DNA of 64,000 nt from Polaromonas vacuolata (GCF_012584515.1 NZ_CP051461.1:2165501-2229500), one strand, 5' to 3'. Shown: positions 19,669 to 31,858, numbered from the stretch's first letter. Numbers and translations: made by a program. Notes: generated from the sequence alone by a model not told the origin.

Positions 19669-20553
19669 ATGAAACCCATTATTGGCAGCATTGTTGCATT
19701 GGCAACGCCCATGCATGAAGACGGCAGCGTGGATTACCCCGCACTGCGCAAACTGGTGGACTGGCATATCGCCGAAGGCACTGACTGCATAGGCGCGGTC
19801 GGCACCACCGGCGAGTCACCCACCGTCAGCGTCGAAGAACACTGCGAAATCATCCGCGTTTGCGTCGAACAAGCTGACAAACGCGTACCCATCATGGCTG
19901 GCTGCGGTGCAAACTCTACGGCAGAAGCCATTGATTTGGCAAAATTTGCCAAACAAGTAGGCGCTGATTGCCAGTTGCAAGTCGTGCCTTACTACAACAA
20001 GCCCACTCAAGAAGGTCAATACCTGCACTTCAAGGCAATCGCAGAAGCCGTAGGGGATTTACCCATAGTGCTGTACAACGTGCCCGGACGCACGGTCGCC
20101 GATATGGCACACGCAACCGTGCTGCGATTGGCTCAAATACCCGGCATAGTCGGGATCAAAGAAGCCACTGGCAACATAGAGCGTGCGCAGTGGTTAATCA
20201 AAGAGGCGCCAGCTGATTTCTCGATTTACTCTGGCGACGACCCAACAGCAGTCGCTCTCATGCTGTGCGGCGGCAGCGGCAATATCAGCGTGACAGCCAA
20301 TGTTGCACCCCGCCTCATGCATGAGTTGTGTATGGCAGCCGTTAACGGCGATGTCAAACGTGCCATGGCGCTGCAGCTGCAGTTATTGCCACTGCATAAG
20401 CAACTGTTTGTTGAAGCCAATCCGATACCGGTCAAATGGGCAATGGCCCGTATGGGTCTTTGTGGCCCTGCGCTACGCCTGCCTATGACCCGGTTAGAAA
20501 CACAAAACGAAGCCGTCGTCGAGGGCGCTTTACGCCTTTGCGGCCTGATCTGA
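19669..20553 (+). CDS. dapA: 4-hydroxy-tetrahydrodipicolinate synthase
   Basis: A 294-residue (beta/alpha)8 lyase. The Schiff-base lysine is Lys164 in GIKEATGN and the catalytic-triad tyrosine is Tyr136 in LYNVPGRT, matching Lys161 and Tyr133 of the E. coli enzyme. GTTGESPT near residue 45 binds pyruvate. It condenses pyruvate with aspartate semialdehyde, the first committed step to lysine and meso-diaminopimelate. bamC follows 17 bp downstream, the same arrangement (dapA-bamC/nlpB) seen in many proteobacteria, so a joint transcript is likely. Confidence 0.97.
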   Translation: MKPIIGSIVALATPMHEDGSVDYPALRKLVDWHIAEGTDCIGAVGTTGESPTVSVEEHCEIIRVCVEQADKRVPIMAGCGANSTAEAIDLAKFAKQVGADCQLQVVPYYNKPTQEGQYLHFKAIAEAVGDLPIVLYNVPGRTVADMAHATVLRLAQIPGIVGIKEATGNIERAQWLIKEAPADFSIYSGDDPTAVALMLCGGSGNISVTANVAPRLMHELCMAAVNGDVKRAMALQLQLLPLHKQLFVEANPIPVKWAMARMGLCGPALRLPMTRLETQNEAVVEGALRLCGLI

Positions 20554-20570
20554 TTTTTAAGGAAACCCAA

Positions 20571-21737
20571 GTGAAGACTCTGAAAATTCGCACCGATCTG
20601 CTCGCTTCGCTTGCGTCAGCAAAAAAATCGCTAACGCCGTCTTTAACACTTGTTTGCGCAGCCTTGGTGCTGAGCGGCTGCACCAGTGTGGGCAGTCTGA
20701 TGGAAGGTCAAAAAGTCGATTACAAAACCGAAGGCAAGAACACTGCACCTTCGCTTGAAATACCACCTGACTTAACCCAGCTGTCCAAAGACAACCGCTA
20801 TGTGGTGCCAGGCGCAGCTATTACAGCCAGTGGCATGCAAGCTAATCAAGTAAAGCAAGTCCTACCGTTAGCTGCCCTGAGTATTGGTGATGTGCGCATT
20901 GAGCGCAGTGGCAACCAGCGCTGGTTGGTCGTAGACCGCCCGGCCGATAAGCTCTGGTCACCAGTGCGTGATTTCTGGCTTGAGAACGGCTTTTTGCTCA
21001 CGCTAGACCAAGAAAACCTCGGCATCATGGAGACCGACTATGCAGAAAACCGCGCCAAGCTGCCGCAGGACTTTATCCGCCAAGCAATCGGTAAAGTTTT
21101 TGACAGTCTGTACTCTACCGGCGAGCGCGATAAATTTCGCACCCGGCTAGAGCGCAATGCAGCCGGTGGTACAGAAATTTATATCAGCCACCGCGGCTTG
21201 GTCGAAGTAGTGACTGGCGTAACAACAGGAAACAAACTAGGCGACGGCACTGTCTGGCAACCACGCCCGGCAGATGAAGAGCTTGAGACTGAATTCTTGC
21301 GCCGCATGATGGTCAAGTTAGGTGTGAGCAAAGAACAGTCTGCCGCTCTAGTTGCAGCCCAATCGACTCGCAGCACATCACGCATTGCAAGCCTTAACGG
21401 CTTGCCAGTGGTACAGATCGATGATGAGTTCGACCGCGCTTGGCGCCGTGTCGGCCTGGCATTAGACCGTACTGGCTTTACTGTTGAAGACCGCGACCGC
21501 TCAAAAGGCACTTACTTTGTTCGCTATGTGGACCCCACCACAACAAATCAAGAACAAGGCTTTTTCAGCAAAATATTTAGTGCGGCCAAGCCAACAGTAG
21601 CGCCGTTGCAATACCGTATTAGTGTCAAGAGCGTAGGCCAGGCAACTACTGTCAGTGTGCTCAATGACAAGGGTGAGCCAGAGACTTCGGGTAATGCCAA
21701 ACGCATTATTCAGGTGATTGCTGACGATCTCAAATAA
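20571..21737 (+). CDS. bamC: outer membrane assembly lipoprotein BamC
   Basis: The start is a GTG at 20571 with AAGGA 8 bp upstream; a longer frame reaching into dapA is not supported. The product is 388 residues with a type II signal peptide and lipobox LSGC (Cys37). The sequence after it (SLEIPPDLTQLSKDNRYVVPG) is the typical unstructured BamC region that contacts BamD, followed by two helix-grip domains. BamC is a non-essential subunit of the BAM complex that inserts beta-barrel proteins into the outer membrane. It is the second gene of a dapA-bamC-MBL unit. Confidence 0.9.
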   Translation: MKTLKIRTDLLASLASAKKSLTPSLTLVCAALVLSGCTSVGSLMEGQKVDYKTEGKNTAPSLEIPPDLTQLSKDNRYVVPGAAITASGMQANQVKQVLPLAALSIGDVRIERSGNQRWLVVDRPADKLWSPVRDFWLENGFLLTLDQENLGIMETDYAENRAKLPQDFIRQAIGKVFDSLYSTGERDKFRTRLERNAAGGTEIYISHRGLVEVVTGVTTGNKLGDGTVWQPRPADEELETEFLRRMMVKLGVSKEQSAALVAAQSTRSTSRIASLNGLPVVQIDDEFDRAWRRVGLALDRTGFTVEDRDRSKGTYFVRYVDPTTTNQEQGFFSKIFSAAKPTVAPLQYRISVKSVGQATTVSVLNDKGEPETSGNAKRIIQVIADDLK

Positions 21738-21761
21738 ACCCATAGATCCGGGCCGTCTGCC

Positions 21762-22532
21762 ATGAGGTTTAAAAACCTAGGCAGTGGCAGCACGGGCAAC
21801 GCTACGCTGGTTGAAGCTGGTGGTAAAAATCCTTTCAGGCTGCTGGTTGATTGCGGGCTGGGCATACGCCAATTGCAAGTTAGATTGGCAGTCGCAGGTC
21901 TACAAACTAGCGACATCCATGCGATATTCATCACCCACGAGCATGGCGACCATATTGGTTGCGCTCGCTCGCTGGCGCTGAAGATGAAAATTCCTGTCTG
22001 GATGAGTCAAGGCACTCATGCAGCACTGCGTGAACCTGACTTTGCTGACTTCTTGCACATCGCAAAAGACGGTCAGCTTATAAACTTGGGCGGTCTGCAA
22101 TTGTTGCCGTTTACCGTGCCGCATGATGCGCGCGAACCACTGCAACTAACGTGTAGCGACGGCGCATCCCGCTTGGGAATACTGACTGACTTGGGTCATG
22201 TGACCGCACATGTGACGCAGCATTTGGCCGGCTGCGACGCGCTGCTGCTGGAATGCAACCACGACAGTTCTATGCTCGAAAACTCAGCCTATCCGTACTT
22301 TTTAAAGCAGCGCATCAGCGGCCAGCACGGGCACTTATCTAATCTTGCAGCCGCCAACCTAGCCCGCGACATCGCTCATCCAGGTCTTAAACACTTGGTG
22401 GCAGCTCATCTTAGTGAGCAAAACAACCGGCCAGAACTGGCGCAGCGATCGATCGCACAAGCACTCAACTGCGAACCACAAGACATCTTGGTAGCCAGTC
22501 CTAACGAAGGCACTGGCTGGTTAGAGTTTTAA
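21762..22532 (+). CDS. MBL-fold metallo-hydrolase
   Basis: A 256-residue metallo-beta-lactamase-fold protein. The metal-binding motif is THEHGDH (His59, His61, Asp63, His64), with later ligands in the DLGHV and HLS regions. The N-terminal FKNLGSGSTGNATLVEA matches the YycJ/WalJ-like group, where members are DNA- or RNA-processing or unknown hydrolases. It starts 24 bp after bamC and its message probably ends at the terminator at 22588-22613. Exact substrate unknown. Confidence 0.85.
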   Translation: MRFKNLGSGSTGNATLVEAGGKNPFRLLVDCGLGIRQLQVRLAVAGLQTSDIHAIFITHEHGDHIGCARSLALKMKIPVWMSQGTHAALREPDFADFLHIAKDGQLINLGGLQLLPFTVPHDAREPLQLTCSDGASRLGILTDLGHVTAHVTQHLAGCDALLLECNHDSSMLENSAYPYFLKQRISGQHGHLSNLAAANLARDIAHPGLKHLVAAHLSEQNNRPELAQRSIAQALNCEPQDILVASPNEGTGWLEF

Positions 22533-22587
22533 CTCGGGCCAACATAAAAAACGACGTGTATTTGGTGATAAATAGTTTTTCACCCAC

Positions 22588-22613
22588 AAAAAAGCCGCCC
22601 TAAGGCGGCTTTT
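22588..22613. terminator. bidirectional intrinsic terminator between convergent genes
   Basis: Stem AGCCGCC (22593-22599) pairs with GGCGGCT (22604-22610) around a CTAA loop, with A-run before and T-run after. It serves the MBL gene on the plus strand and the Ala-rich lipoprotein on the minus strand. Confidence 0.9.
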
Positions 22614-22630
22614 AAGTTGATCTTAAAAAA

Positions 22631-22885
22631 TTAAGACTTTGGAGCTGCAGCAGCAGCTGCTTTCTTAGCAGCGTCCATTGCGGCGTCAGAACCCATGGCT
22701 GAAGAAGCAGAACCCATAGCGGAAGAAGCAGAGTCCATAGCTGCTGGAGCAGCAGAAGCCGCTTCAGCAGGAGCTGCCATTGCCGCTGGTGCAGCCATTG
22801 CCGCTGGTGCAGCTTCTTCTTTTTTGCCGCAAGCAGCCAAAGCCATTGCAGCGACGATAGCTGCCAAAACGAGAGATTTGTTCAT
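22631..22885 (-). CDS. small Ala-rich lipoprotein
   Basis: An 84-residue protein: a signal peptide with lipobox LAAC (Cys19), then GKKEE and a low-complexity tail of about 60 residues built from Ala, Ser, Met and Pro. Two repeat types are visible: PAAMAA-like units and SSAMGS-like units. No catalytic motif. It is expected to be lipidated and anchored in a membrane. A clear AAGGA ribosome site and a TTGACA -35 box precede it. Function unknown; related tiny Ala-rich lipoproteins are common in Burkholderiales. Confidence 0.75.
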   Translation of the reverse strand: MNKSLVLAAIVAAMALAACGKKEEAAPAAMAAPAAMAAPAEAASAAPAAMDSASSAMGSASSAMGSDAAMDAAKKAAAAAAPKS

Positions 22886-23401
22886 TTTTACTGTCCTTGA
22901 ATAATGGTAGAAAACAATTTCCGGAAACTGTCAAAAATTAGAGGCAAACGCCTTGGGTTAAATTTCGACTGATTAAAGTGACTCGAGCACCGTCAATCAG
23001 TTGGCGATTATAGGGGTGAATTTTAAAAATATAGGACAAACCCTAAATCGTCTGTGATATAAAAATCTAAGATCTACTTTTTAATTTAAGTCTCAGTAAA
23101 TCAGCCATATTTTTAACATTAATAAGCAACACAAATAAGCTCAGTAAATTACGCTCAAAGCGAGAAAAGTTATGCAATAACTACGACTGTTAACGATCGC
23201 ATAGCGAGTCGTCATCAGCACTTTTTTATACAAAAAAAAATTCACGCTATTAGCGGCTAGCCGCCCCTACAAACACCAAGCGCATGAGCCAAAAAAGTTC
23301 TCACTCTTAGTCAAATCTCACTTGAGGCCATGCTTGTCAAACCGTTAACGGTTTTTTGCATCAGTCGAAGTCACTTGCGACGGCTATGTTGTATGCCGTG
23401 T
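22886..23401. other. gene-free AT-rich region
   Basis: About 515 bp with no supportable ORF. It carries the promoter of the Ala-rich lipoprotein at its left end. Near its right end a perfect 16-bp palindrome (23339-23354, AAACCGTTAACGGTTT) followed by Ts could be a weak terminator for the cupin gene read from the other side or an operator. Nothing else was recognised. Confidence 0.5.
22903..22934 (-). promoter_or_regulatory. candidate sigma70 promoter of the Ala-rich lipoprotein
   Basis: On the minus strand a perfect TTGACA (complement of 22929-22934) lies upstream of a TACC/TACCAT-like -10 element about 17-19 bases further down, then an AAGGA ribosome site and the ATG at 22885. The -35 is strong, the -10 weak. 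Confidence 0.5.
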
Positions 23402-24592
23402 TTAATCTTCAATCCAACCTGAGGCATACCAGTCGCCAAGTAGGTTCAGCACATCAAGGCTGGCTTTTGCCAGCTCTGCACGGGTCAGTCCCCTTTGATC
23501 GGCCAGACGCTGCATCAGCTTAGCGTCACTGCCTTTGGCTTTATAGCTCTCGCCATTGATGAACACATGGTTTGCGTCGTACATCATGCGGGTTTGTGCC
23601 GTCAAGTGAATATCTCCAGCACCTTTTTGCCAGTCTTGTTCAGCTTCATCAAACCATACCGAAGGTTTTGGGCTGGTCATGTACTCACCCAAAGCGCAAG
23701 CCACTGCCTGCGGGTCCTTTAGCGCATCAGTAATCGCTTGGGTTGCAAAACTAATGAGGGACGTGGGTAATTCAGCTGGTGTACTTGTAGCAGCTTGATC
23801 TGGGTCACGATACAAACGCTTAACCAGACCGGCCTCTTCTTCGTCCTCCGCAGTATCTTGACTGAATTCAGCCAGTCGTTGCAACAACTCTGACGCTATC
23901 TCATGCTCAGCCGGCGCACGAAAACCGATCGAATACGTCATGCAGTCAGCGCTTTTACCACTGGCGTCTAGACACTCGACTGCTTCGCCATCATGCGCAT
24001 AGCGCGGCGGCAGATACAGCATATCGCCAGCATGAAGCACAAACTCCTCATCGGGCTCAAAGTTTTGCAAAATTTTCAAGGGCGCGTTAGGCACCAGCGT
24101 GAGGTCTTTTTGTTTGCTGATTTTCCATTTTCGACTGCCACTAGCTTGCAATAAAAATACGTCATAGCTATCGAAGTGTGGTCCCACACCACCGCCGTTG
24201 GTGGCAAAAGAAATCATCAAATCATCAAGCCGCGCATCTGGTACAAAGCGAAACTGTTGAAGCAGCGCATGCGCGTCTGCATTGTGTAAGTCCACACCTT
24301 GAACTAATAGCGTCCAAGCAGTCTGACTCAGTGTTGGCAAAGCCCGCGCACCAAACGGGCCACTTTTCATAGCCCAGTCGCCACTTGTCTTGCTACCTTT
24401 TTCTTGGCGCTGAATCAATCGAGATTCAACCTGTTCGTCCGCAGCGAGCTTAAAAAGAGCGGTACGAGTGAGCAGTGGTTTAAAGCCAGGTATGGCGTTG
24501 CACACCAGTAGCGGCTTTTTCTGCCAGTGCTTTTGCATGAATTGAGTCGGTGAAAGACCGGCCAATAGGTCGAGAGGGTGATTTATATCCAT
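23402..24592 (-). CDS. roxA: JmjC-type cupin oxygenase, ribosomal protein L16 arginine hydroxylase family
   Basis: A 396-residue JmjC-domain protein of the YcfD/RoxA type. The Fe(II) ligands are His139 and Asp141 in GPHFDSYDVF and a distal His200 in RYAHDGEAVE. The 2-oxoglutarate-dependent enzymes of this family hydroxylate an arginine of ribosomal protein L16. The N-terminus (LLAGLSPTQFMQKHWQKKPLLV) and a C-terminal winged-helix-like part fit the family length. It is divergent from the FKBP gene with only 14 bp between start codons, so its promoter must overlap the neighbour. Confidence 0.87.
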   Translation of the reverse strand: MDINHPLDLLAGLSPTQFMQKHWQKKPLLVCNAIPGFKPLLTRTALFKLAADEQVESRLIQRQEKGSKTSGDWAMKSGPFGARALPTLSQTAWTLLVQGVDLHNADAHALLQQFRFVPDARLDDLMISFATNGGGVGPHFDSYDVFLLQASGSRKWKISKQKDLTLVPNAPLKILQNFEPDEEFVLHAGDMLYLPPRYAHDGEAVECLDASGKSADCMTYSIGFRAPAEHEIASELLQRLAEFSQDTAEDEEEAGLVKRLYRDPDQAATSTPAELPTSLISFATQAITDALKDPQAVACALGEYMTSPKPSVWFDEAEQDWQKGAGDIHLTAQTRMMYDANHVFINGESYKAKGSDAKLMQRLADQRGLTRAELAKASLDVLNLLGDWYASGWIED

Positions 24593-24606
24593 GACACAAT
24601 TGTCTG

Positions 24607-25143
24607 ATGAAAATTACACCTCAATGCGCAGTCTCCCTCACTTGGACTCTAAAAGATACTTTGGGCGAAATACTTGACGAGCTAGACGAGCCGGTTGAGT
24701 TCCTTCTAGGCGGCGATGATCTATTGGCAAAGATTGAGGAATCTCTCCAAGGTCATGCAGTCGGTGACACGCTAGATTTGCACTTAGAGCCCGAAGACGC
24801 CTTTGGCGACTACGACGAAAACCTGGTTTTTCTTGAAACTAGAGCCTTATTTCCTAAAGAATTGGAAGAAGGCATGAGTTTTGATGGCGCAGCAATGCCA
24901 ATTGGTTGCAGCTCTGATATTCCTAAAGAATTTATCTATACGGTGACAGAGATCTATCCCGAGCATGTGGTGCTCGATGGCAACCATCCCCTGTCAGGCA
25001 TAGCAATTCGTATCAGCATCAAGGTCTGCGAAGTTCGCGAAGCAAGCGCAGAAGAAATAGATCTAGGAACATTGGGTACCGGCTTTTTTAAGCTTGAGCC
25101 CCTAATAACTGCAAGCAACTCAGACGGTAATACGCTGCACTGA
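24607..25143 (+). CDS. SlyD-like FKBP-type peptidyl-prolyl isomerase
   Basis: A 178-residue protein. The N-terminal FKBP part has the usual VSLTWTLKDTLGEILDE and PVEFLLGGDDLLAKIEESLQGH; the region around EDAFGDYDENLVFLETRALFP is the insert-in-flap chaperone domain of SlyD-type enzymes. The His-rich metal-binding tail of E. coli SlyD is missing. It accelerates prolyl isomerisation and assists folding in the cytoplasm. No Shine-Dalgarno is visible in the 14-bp gap to the divergent cupin gene. Ends before a duplicated hairpin. Confidence 0.85.
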   Translation: MKITPQCAVSLTWTLKDTLGEILDELDEPVEFLLGGDDLLAKIEESLQGHAVGDTLDLHLEPEDAFGDYDENLVFLETRALFPKELEEGMSFDGAAMPIGCSSDIPKEFIYTVTEIYPEHVVLDGNHPLSGIAIRISIKVCEVREASAEEIDLGTLGTGFFKLEPLITASNSDGNTLH

Positions 25144-25154
25144 TGTCTCAAAGC

Positions 25155-25222
25155 TAGTCAGGGCCGCCTAGACAGGCAGCCCGGCTAGTAGTCAGGGCCG
25201 CCTAGACAGGCAGCCCGGCTAG
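25155..25222. repeat. 34-bp tandem duplication, each copy an imperfect hairpin
   Basis: The 34-bp unit 25155-25188 is repeated exactly at 25189-25222. Including the preceding CTAG each copy folds: CTAG pairs with CTAG, GGGC with GCCC and GCC with GGC, with small bulges and a TAGACA loop. It fills the space between the convergent FKBP and glycine-zipper genes, ending just before the latter's stop codon. It may act as a two-copy bidirectional terminator. Confidence 0.9.
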
Positions 25223-25223
25223 A

Positions 25224-25745
25224 TTAGTTACGAAATATCTGACCGTTTTCAACCCGAACGCGGTCACCCGTGCGCAGGTCGTTAGCAGACGGTATGTCGT
25301 AGCTGCGCAAACCACCCCTGTCTAATTGCACCGTAATGCGAAAGCTTTCGACCGATTGGCTGCGGTTATTTTTCTCTATTGCATTTCCGGCAAAAGCACC
25401 GCCCGCTACACCAGCGATCTGAGCCGCCGTGCGGCCATTACCAGAGCCAATTTGATTTCCAATCACAGCACCGGCTAGACCGCCAAGAATCGCGCCTGCA
25501 CCGCTGGTCGATCCACTGCCTTGGCTGCGTATCACTTCGATATTGTTAATACGACCGTATTCCGCATAGTTGGCCTGCGTATTACTCGATGGGTACTGCG
25601 CGGCCGGGTACTGACCCTGTGACGCTTGGTTGGGCGAAGGATAGTTTTGGTTTTGATTAGGATAATTAGGTGCGGCACATGCCGTCAGGCCGGCAACAAC
25701 GACAGCAGCGCTGGCGAGTGAGGCAAAGCGAGTAAATTTGAGCAT
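25224..25745 (-). CDS. glycine-zipper 2TM lipoprotein (SlyB-like)
   Basis: Start chosen at 25745 because a GGAG ribosome site lies just upstream and the signal peptide begins there; an upstream ATG gives an implausible extension. The 173-residue protein has lipobox LTAC (Cys23), a Pro/Asn/Gln-rich linker with PNYPNQNQNYPSPNQ, then a glycine zipper (GAGAILGGLAGAVIGNQIGSG, then AGVAGGAFAGN) and a C-terminal beta-rich part with QLDRGGLRSYD. This matches SlyB/PcP-type outer membrane lipoproteins, which are often induced by envelope stress. Confidence 0.85.
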   Translation of the reverse strand: MLKFTRFASLASAAVVVAGLTACAAPNYPNQNQNYPSPNQASQGQYPAAQYPSSNTQANYAEYGRINNIEVIRSQGSGSTSGAGAILGGLAGAVIGNQIGSGNGRTAAQIAGVAGGAFAGNAIEKNNRSQSVESFRITVQLDRGGLRSYDIPSANDLRTGDRVRVENGQIFRN

Positions 25746-25984
25746 GAAGTTCTCCAGTGATGAAAAAAATTCACCAGCTCGACCTTGAAATTTAAAGCAC
25801 GAGATGGTGTGACACAAATTCTATTAAACGCCCCTAGCCAAGCGTAAACAAGCGAAACAAAGCCCGCATCAGCGTCAGCTATTCGTAGTAAAAAAAGTAG
25901 GCCAGCGACTACGCCTTGCCCATCGATCCCAAGAGCCAAGCACCGTCCTTAAAAAACGCGCTTAAGTCTGCAGAAGTCTGAGCT

Positions 25985-26446
25985 TTATGTTTTACCCGTA
26001 CTGCCAAAACCGCCTTCGCCACGATCGGTTTGTGTCGAGAACTGATCGACTATGTTGAAAGCCATTTGTACGACTGGCTGAAACATCAGTTGAGCAATAC
26101 GGTCGCCTTGCTGCACGGTGTAATCCGCAGAGCCATCATTGGCGAGAATGACCGCAATTTCACCGTGGTAATCCGCGTCAATAACGCCTATGCCTTGCGC
26201 CACATGCACATGGTGTTTTAAAGACAAGCCGGAGCGAGAAGCGACTATTGCCACCAAGCCTGGGTCCATCATATTGATGGCCAGACCGGTTTTAATCAAC
26301 TCACGCCCACCAGGAGGAATAGTGATGGGACTGCTGATACAAGCCCTTAAATCCATGGCGGCAGAACCGTCTGTTGCGTACTCGGGCAAAGAAACCTCAT
26401 TACCCAACAATTCATTCACAATTCGGGCTTCAATTCGTCTGAACAT
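25985..26446 (-). CDS. dut: dUTP diphosphatase
   Basis: A 153-residue trimeric dUTPase with all five motifs: [31 protein letters not shown] (uracil-binding Tyr and catalytic Asp), GDRIAQLMF and [11 protein letters not shown] at the flexible C-terminus. It hydrolyses dUTP to dUMP and pyrophosphate, keeping uracil out of DNA and supplying dTMP synthesis. It lies 160 bp downstream of coaBC on the same strand, the conserved coaBC-dut arrangement. Confidence 0.96.
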   Translation of the reverse strand: MFRRIEARIVNELLGNEVSLPEYATDGSAAMDLRACISSPITIPPGGRELIKTGLAINMMDPGLVAIVASRSGLSLKHHVHVAQGIGVIDADYHGEIAVILANDGSADYTVQQGDRIAQLMFQPVVQMAFNIVDQFSTQTDRGEGGFGSTGKT

Positions 26447-26606
26447 ATTTTTTTCCTAAGAGAGATTAAGACAAGCGACAAAGCCTGCAGAAGAAAAAAA
26501 TCTTCTGAATAAGCGATAACACGAAAGGAGTTTGACCAGCGCTAACAGCAGCTAGTGGGTGTCTTATATGCAATTGCAGCACTGTCGCTCAGGCAGTTTT
26601 AAAGCG

Positions 26607-27860
26607 TTATTGTCGTGCCATGCGTGCGGCAATTTCGCGTATCAGTGTTCTAGCTAACACCAGCTTGGGCGCTCGTGGCAGCGCCAAAGAACCCTCGGCG
26701 TCAACTAAAAGCAAAGCATTGTGGTCTTGACCGAAAGTGTCCGGGCCTATATTTCCAACTAACAGCGGCACTTGCTTGCGCAGTAGTTTGGCCTTTGCGT
26801 TAAGCAATAAATCTTCACTTTCAGCGGCAAAACCAACGCAGAACAATCGCCCTGCTTTAGCGCGTGGGCCTTGGGCAATAGTCGCGAGAATGTCGGTATT
26901 TTCAGAAAAAGATAACTGCGGCGGTTGGCCAGAACCCTCTTTTTTGATTTTTTGTGCCGCAGGCGAAGCAACGCGCCAATCAGCCACTGCTGCCGTTGCA
27001 ATAAAAATAGTCGAACGCTCGGCCAGCGGCAACAAGGCGTCCAGCATGTCTTGCGCAGATTTCACATCAATTCGGTTCACGCCGCGCGGCGCGGCCAAGC
27101 CGACCGGTCCGGCCACCAAAGTAACCTCTGCGCCGGCTTCACGCGCGGCCCGCGCAACTGCAAAACCCATCTTGCCGCTAGACAAGTTAGTGATGCCGCG
27201 CACCGGGTCTATCGCCTCGTAAGTGGGTCCTGCGCTAACCAGCACATGCTGGCCAGCTAAGTGTTTAGGGGTAAAAAAAGCAATCAAGTCATCCAGCAAT
27301 TGATCGGGTTCCAGCATGCGGCCATCGCCGGTTTCGCCACAGGCTTGAAAGCCACTACCGACACCCAACACATGCGCACCATCGGCGGCGAGTTGCTCAA
27401 AATTACGTTGTGTTGCGGGATGGGCAAACATTTCGCGGTTCATAGCCGGGGCTAACAGCAAAGGAACACTGGCTAGTGGCCGGGCCAAACACATCAAGCT
27501 GAGCAAATCGTCGGCACGGCCATGCAGCAGTTTGGCCATAAAGTCAGCGCTTAAAGGCGCGATCAGTATTGCGTCCGCCTCACGCGACAAATTGATGTGC
27601 GCCATGTTGTTGTCCGGCCGACTGTCCCACTGACTGGTGTAGACCGGCCTGCCACTTAACGCTTGCATGGTCACCGCGGTAATGAATTGTTCAGCAGCTT
27701 CAGTCATAACAACTTGCACCGTCGCACCAGCCTTAATCAAAGAGCGACACAACTGAGCCGACTTATAGCAGGCGATACCGCCGGATAAGCCAAGCACTAT
27801 GTGTTTTCCGGCAAGATCCTCTTGGTTTGAGGGTTGAAATGTTTCAGGGTGAGTCTGCAT
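26607..27860 (-). CDS. coaBC: bifunctional phosphopantothenoylcysteine decarboxylase / synthetase
   Basis: A 417-residue fusion. The N-terminal flavoprotein decarboxylase (CoaC) has LGLSGGIACYKSA, the catalytic His88 in NMAHINLS, PAMNREMF and Cys174 in ACGETGDGRM. The C-terminal synthetase (CoaB) begins near HVLVSAGPTYEAIDPVR and contains NLSSGKMGFAVA, ATAAVADWR and the lysine-rich KIKKEG. Together they convert 4'-phosphopantothenate plus Cys to 4'-phosphopantetheine in coenzyme A synthesis. It is divergent from pyrG over a 71-bp gap that must hold both promoters. Confidence 0.96.
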   Translation of the reverse strand: MQTHPETFQPSNQEDLAGKHIVLGLSGGIACYKSAQLCRSLIKAGATVQVVMTEAAEQFITAVTMQALSGRPVYTSQWDSRPDNNMAHINLSREADAILIAPLSADFMAKLLHGRADDLLSLMCLARPLASVPLLLAPAMNREMFAHPATQRNFEQLAADGAHVLGVGSGFQACGETGDGRMLEPDQLLDDLIAFFTPKHLAGQHVLVSAGPTYEAIDPVRGITNLSSGKMGFAVARAAREAGAEVTLVAGPVGLAAPRGVNRIDVKSAQDMLDALLPLAERSTIFIATAAVADWRVASPAAQKIKKEGSGQPPQLSFSENTDILATIAQGPRAKAGRLFCVGFAAESEDLLLNAKAKLLRKQVPLLVGNIGPDTFGQDHNALLLVDAEGSLALPRAPKLVLARTLIREIAARMARQ

Positions 27861-27928
27861 GCTGGGAATGTATCAGTTAACCCCTATAATTTCCGTTTAC
27901 CACCTCAGCGAAGTTAAGCTTCGTCTAA

Positions 27929-29599
<1,671 letters not shown>

Positions 29600-29601
29600 A
29601 T

Positions 29602-30459
29602 ATGAAACTTTGCGGCTTTGAGATTGGCTTAGACAAGCCTTTTTTCCTGATTGCAGGCCCTTGTGTGATTGAGTCCGAACAACTGCAAATGGACACGGCT
29701 GGTGCGCTTAAAGAAATCACTGCCTCGCTAGGCATTCCTTTCATCTTTAAATCCAGCTATGACAAGGCCAATCGTTCAAGTGGCACCACTTTTCGCGGCC
29801 CCGGCATGGACAAGGGACTGGAGATTCTGGCCAAGGTCAAACGTGAACTCGGCGTGCCAATACTCACTGACGTGCACTCGATAGAACATATCACCCAAGT
29901 TGCAAGCGTTGTCGATGTGCTGCAAACACCCGCATTTTTGTGTCGCCAGACCGACTTCATCTATGCGGTTGCGCAATCAGGTCTGCCAGTCAACATCAAG
30001 AAGGGCCAGTTTTTAGCGCCCAACGATATGCTTAATGTGATTGAAAAAGCCAGAGCCGCCGCACGCGACAAAGGTTTGGATGAAGACCGTTTCATGGCTT
30101 GTGAGCGTGGCGCAAGTTTTGGCTACAACAACTTAGTCTCTGACATGCGCAGCCTGGCCATCATGCGCCAGACCCAAGCGCCTGTGGTGTTTGATGCAAC
30201 CCACTCCGTCCAATTGCCAGGCGGCAACGGCACGAGTAGCGGCGGTCAACGCGAAATGGTGCCGGTGCTAGCCCGCGCAGCCGTGGCGGTGGGTGTCGCG
30301 GGTCTGTTTATGGAAACTCATCCAGATCCAGCGAACGCTATGAGCGATGGACCGAATGCTGTGCCGCTCAAACATATGCGAGCGCTGCTAGAGACGCTAA
30401 TGGAACTGGACCGAGTAACCAAGAAAAACGGTTTTCTTGAAAATAATTTTCAAGCCTAA
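29602..30459 (+). CDS. kdsA: 3-deoxy-8-phosphooctulonate synthase
   Basis: A 285-residue KDO-8-phosphate synthase. AGPCVIESE carries Cys21 at the position that is Cys in metal-dependent and Asn in metal-independent enzymes, so this should be the metal-dependent type. Other family motifs: [36 protein letters not shown] and [11 protein letters not shown]. It condenses phosphoenolpyruvate with arabinose 5-phosphate to give the KDO precursor for lipopolysaccharide. Starts 2 bp after pyrG. Confidence 0.96.
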   Translation: MKLCGFEIGLDKPFFLIAGPCVIESEQLQMDTAGALKEITASLGIPFIFKSSYDKANRSSGTTFRGPGMDKGLEILAKVKRELGVPILTDVHSIEHITQVASVVDVLQTPAFLCRQTDFIYAVAQSGLPVNIKKGQFLAPNDMLNVIEKARAAARDKGLDEDRFMACERGASFGYNNLVSDMRSLAIMRQTQAPVVFDATHSVQLPGGNGTSSGGQREMVPVLARAAVAVGVAGLFMETHPDPANAMSDGPNAVPLKHMRALLETLMELDRVTKKNGFLENNFQA

Positions 30460-30484
30460 GACTAAAGATCAGTTTTTCAGCCCT

Positions 30485-30513
30485 GAATCAGACCTGATTC
30501 GTCCTAAATTTTT
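30485..30513 (+). terminator. possible weak terminator or attenuator between kdsA and eno
   Basis: A short GAATCA/TGATTC stem in the kdsA-eno gap is followed a few bases later by an AT-rich run of Ts. The stem is only 6 bp, so eno may still be partly cotranscribed. Confidence 0.3.
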
Positions 30514-30529
30514 TATTCATTTTTTATAG

Positions 30530-31825
<1,296 letters not shown>

Positions 31826-31858
31826 GACCGCTTAGCCTGCGCTTTTTAAAAAACGCAC

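Noticed and set aside
23339..23354. 16-bp palindrome as a terminator or operator
   Set aside because: The T-run is on the side without an upstream plus-strand gene; noted in the region description only.
29650..29690. Cysteine in the kdsA active site as an oddity
   Set aside because: As far as I recall, Cys at this position is the normal state in betaproteobacterial metal-dependent KDO-8-phosphate synthases.
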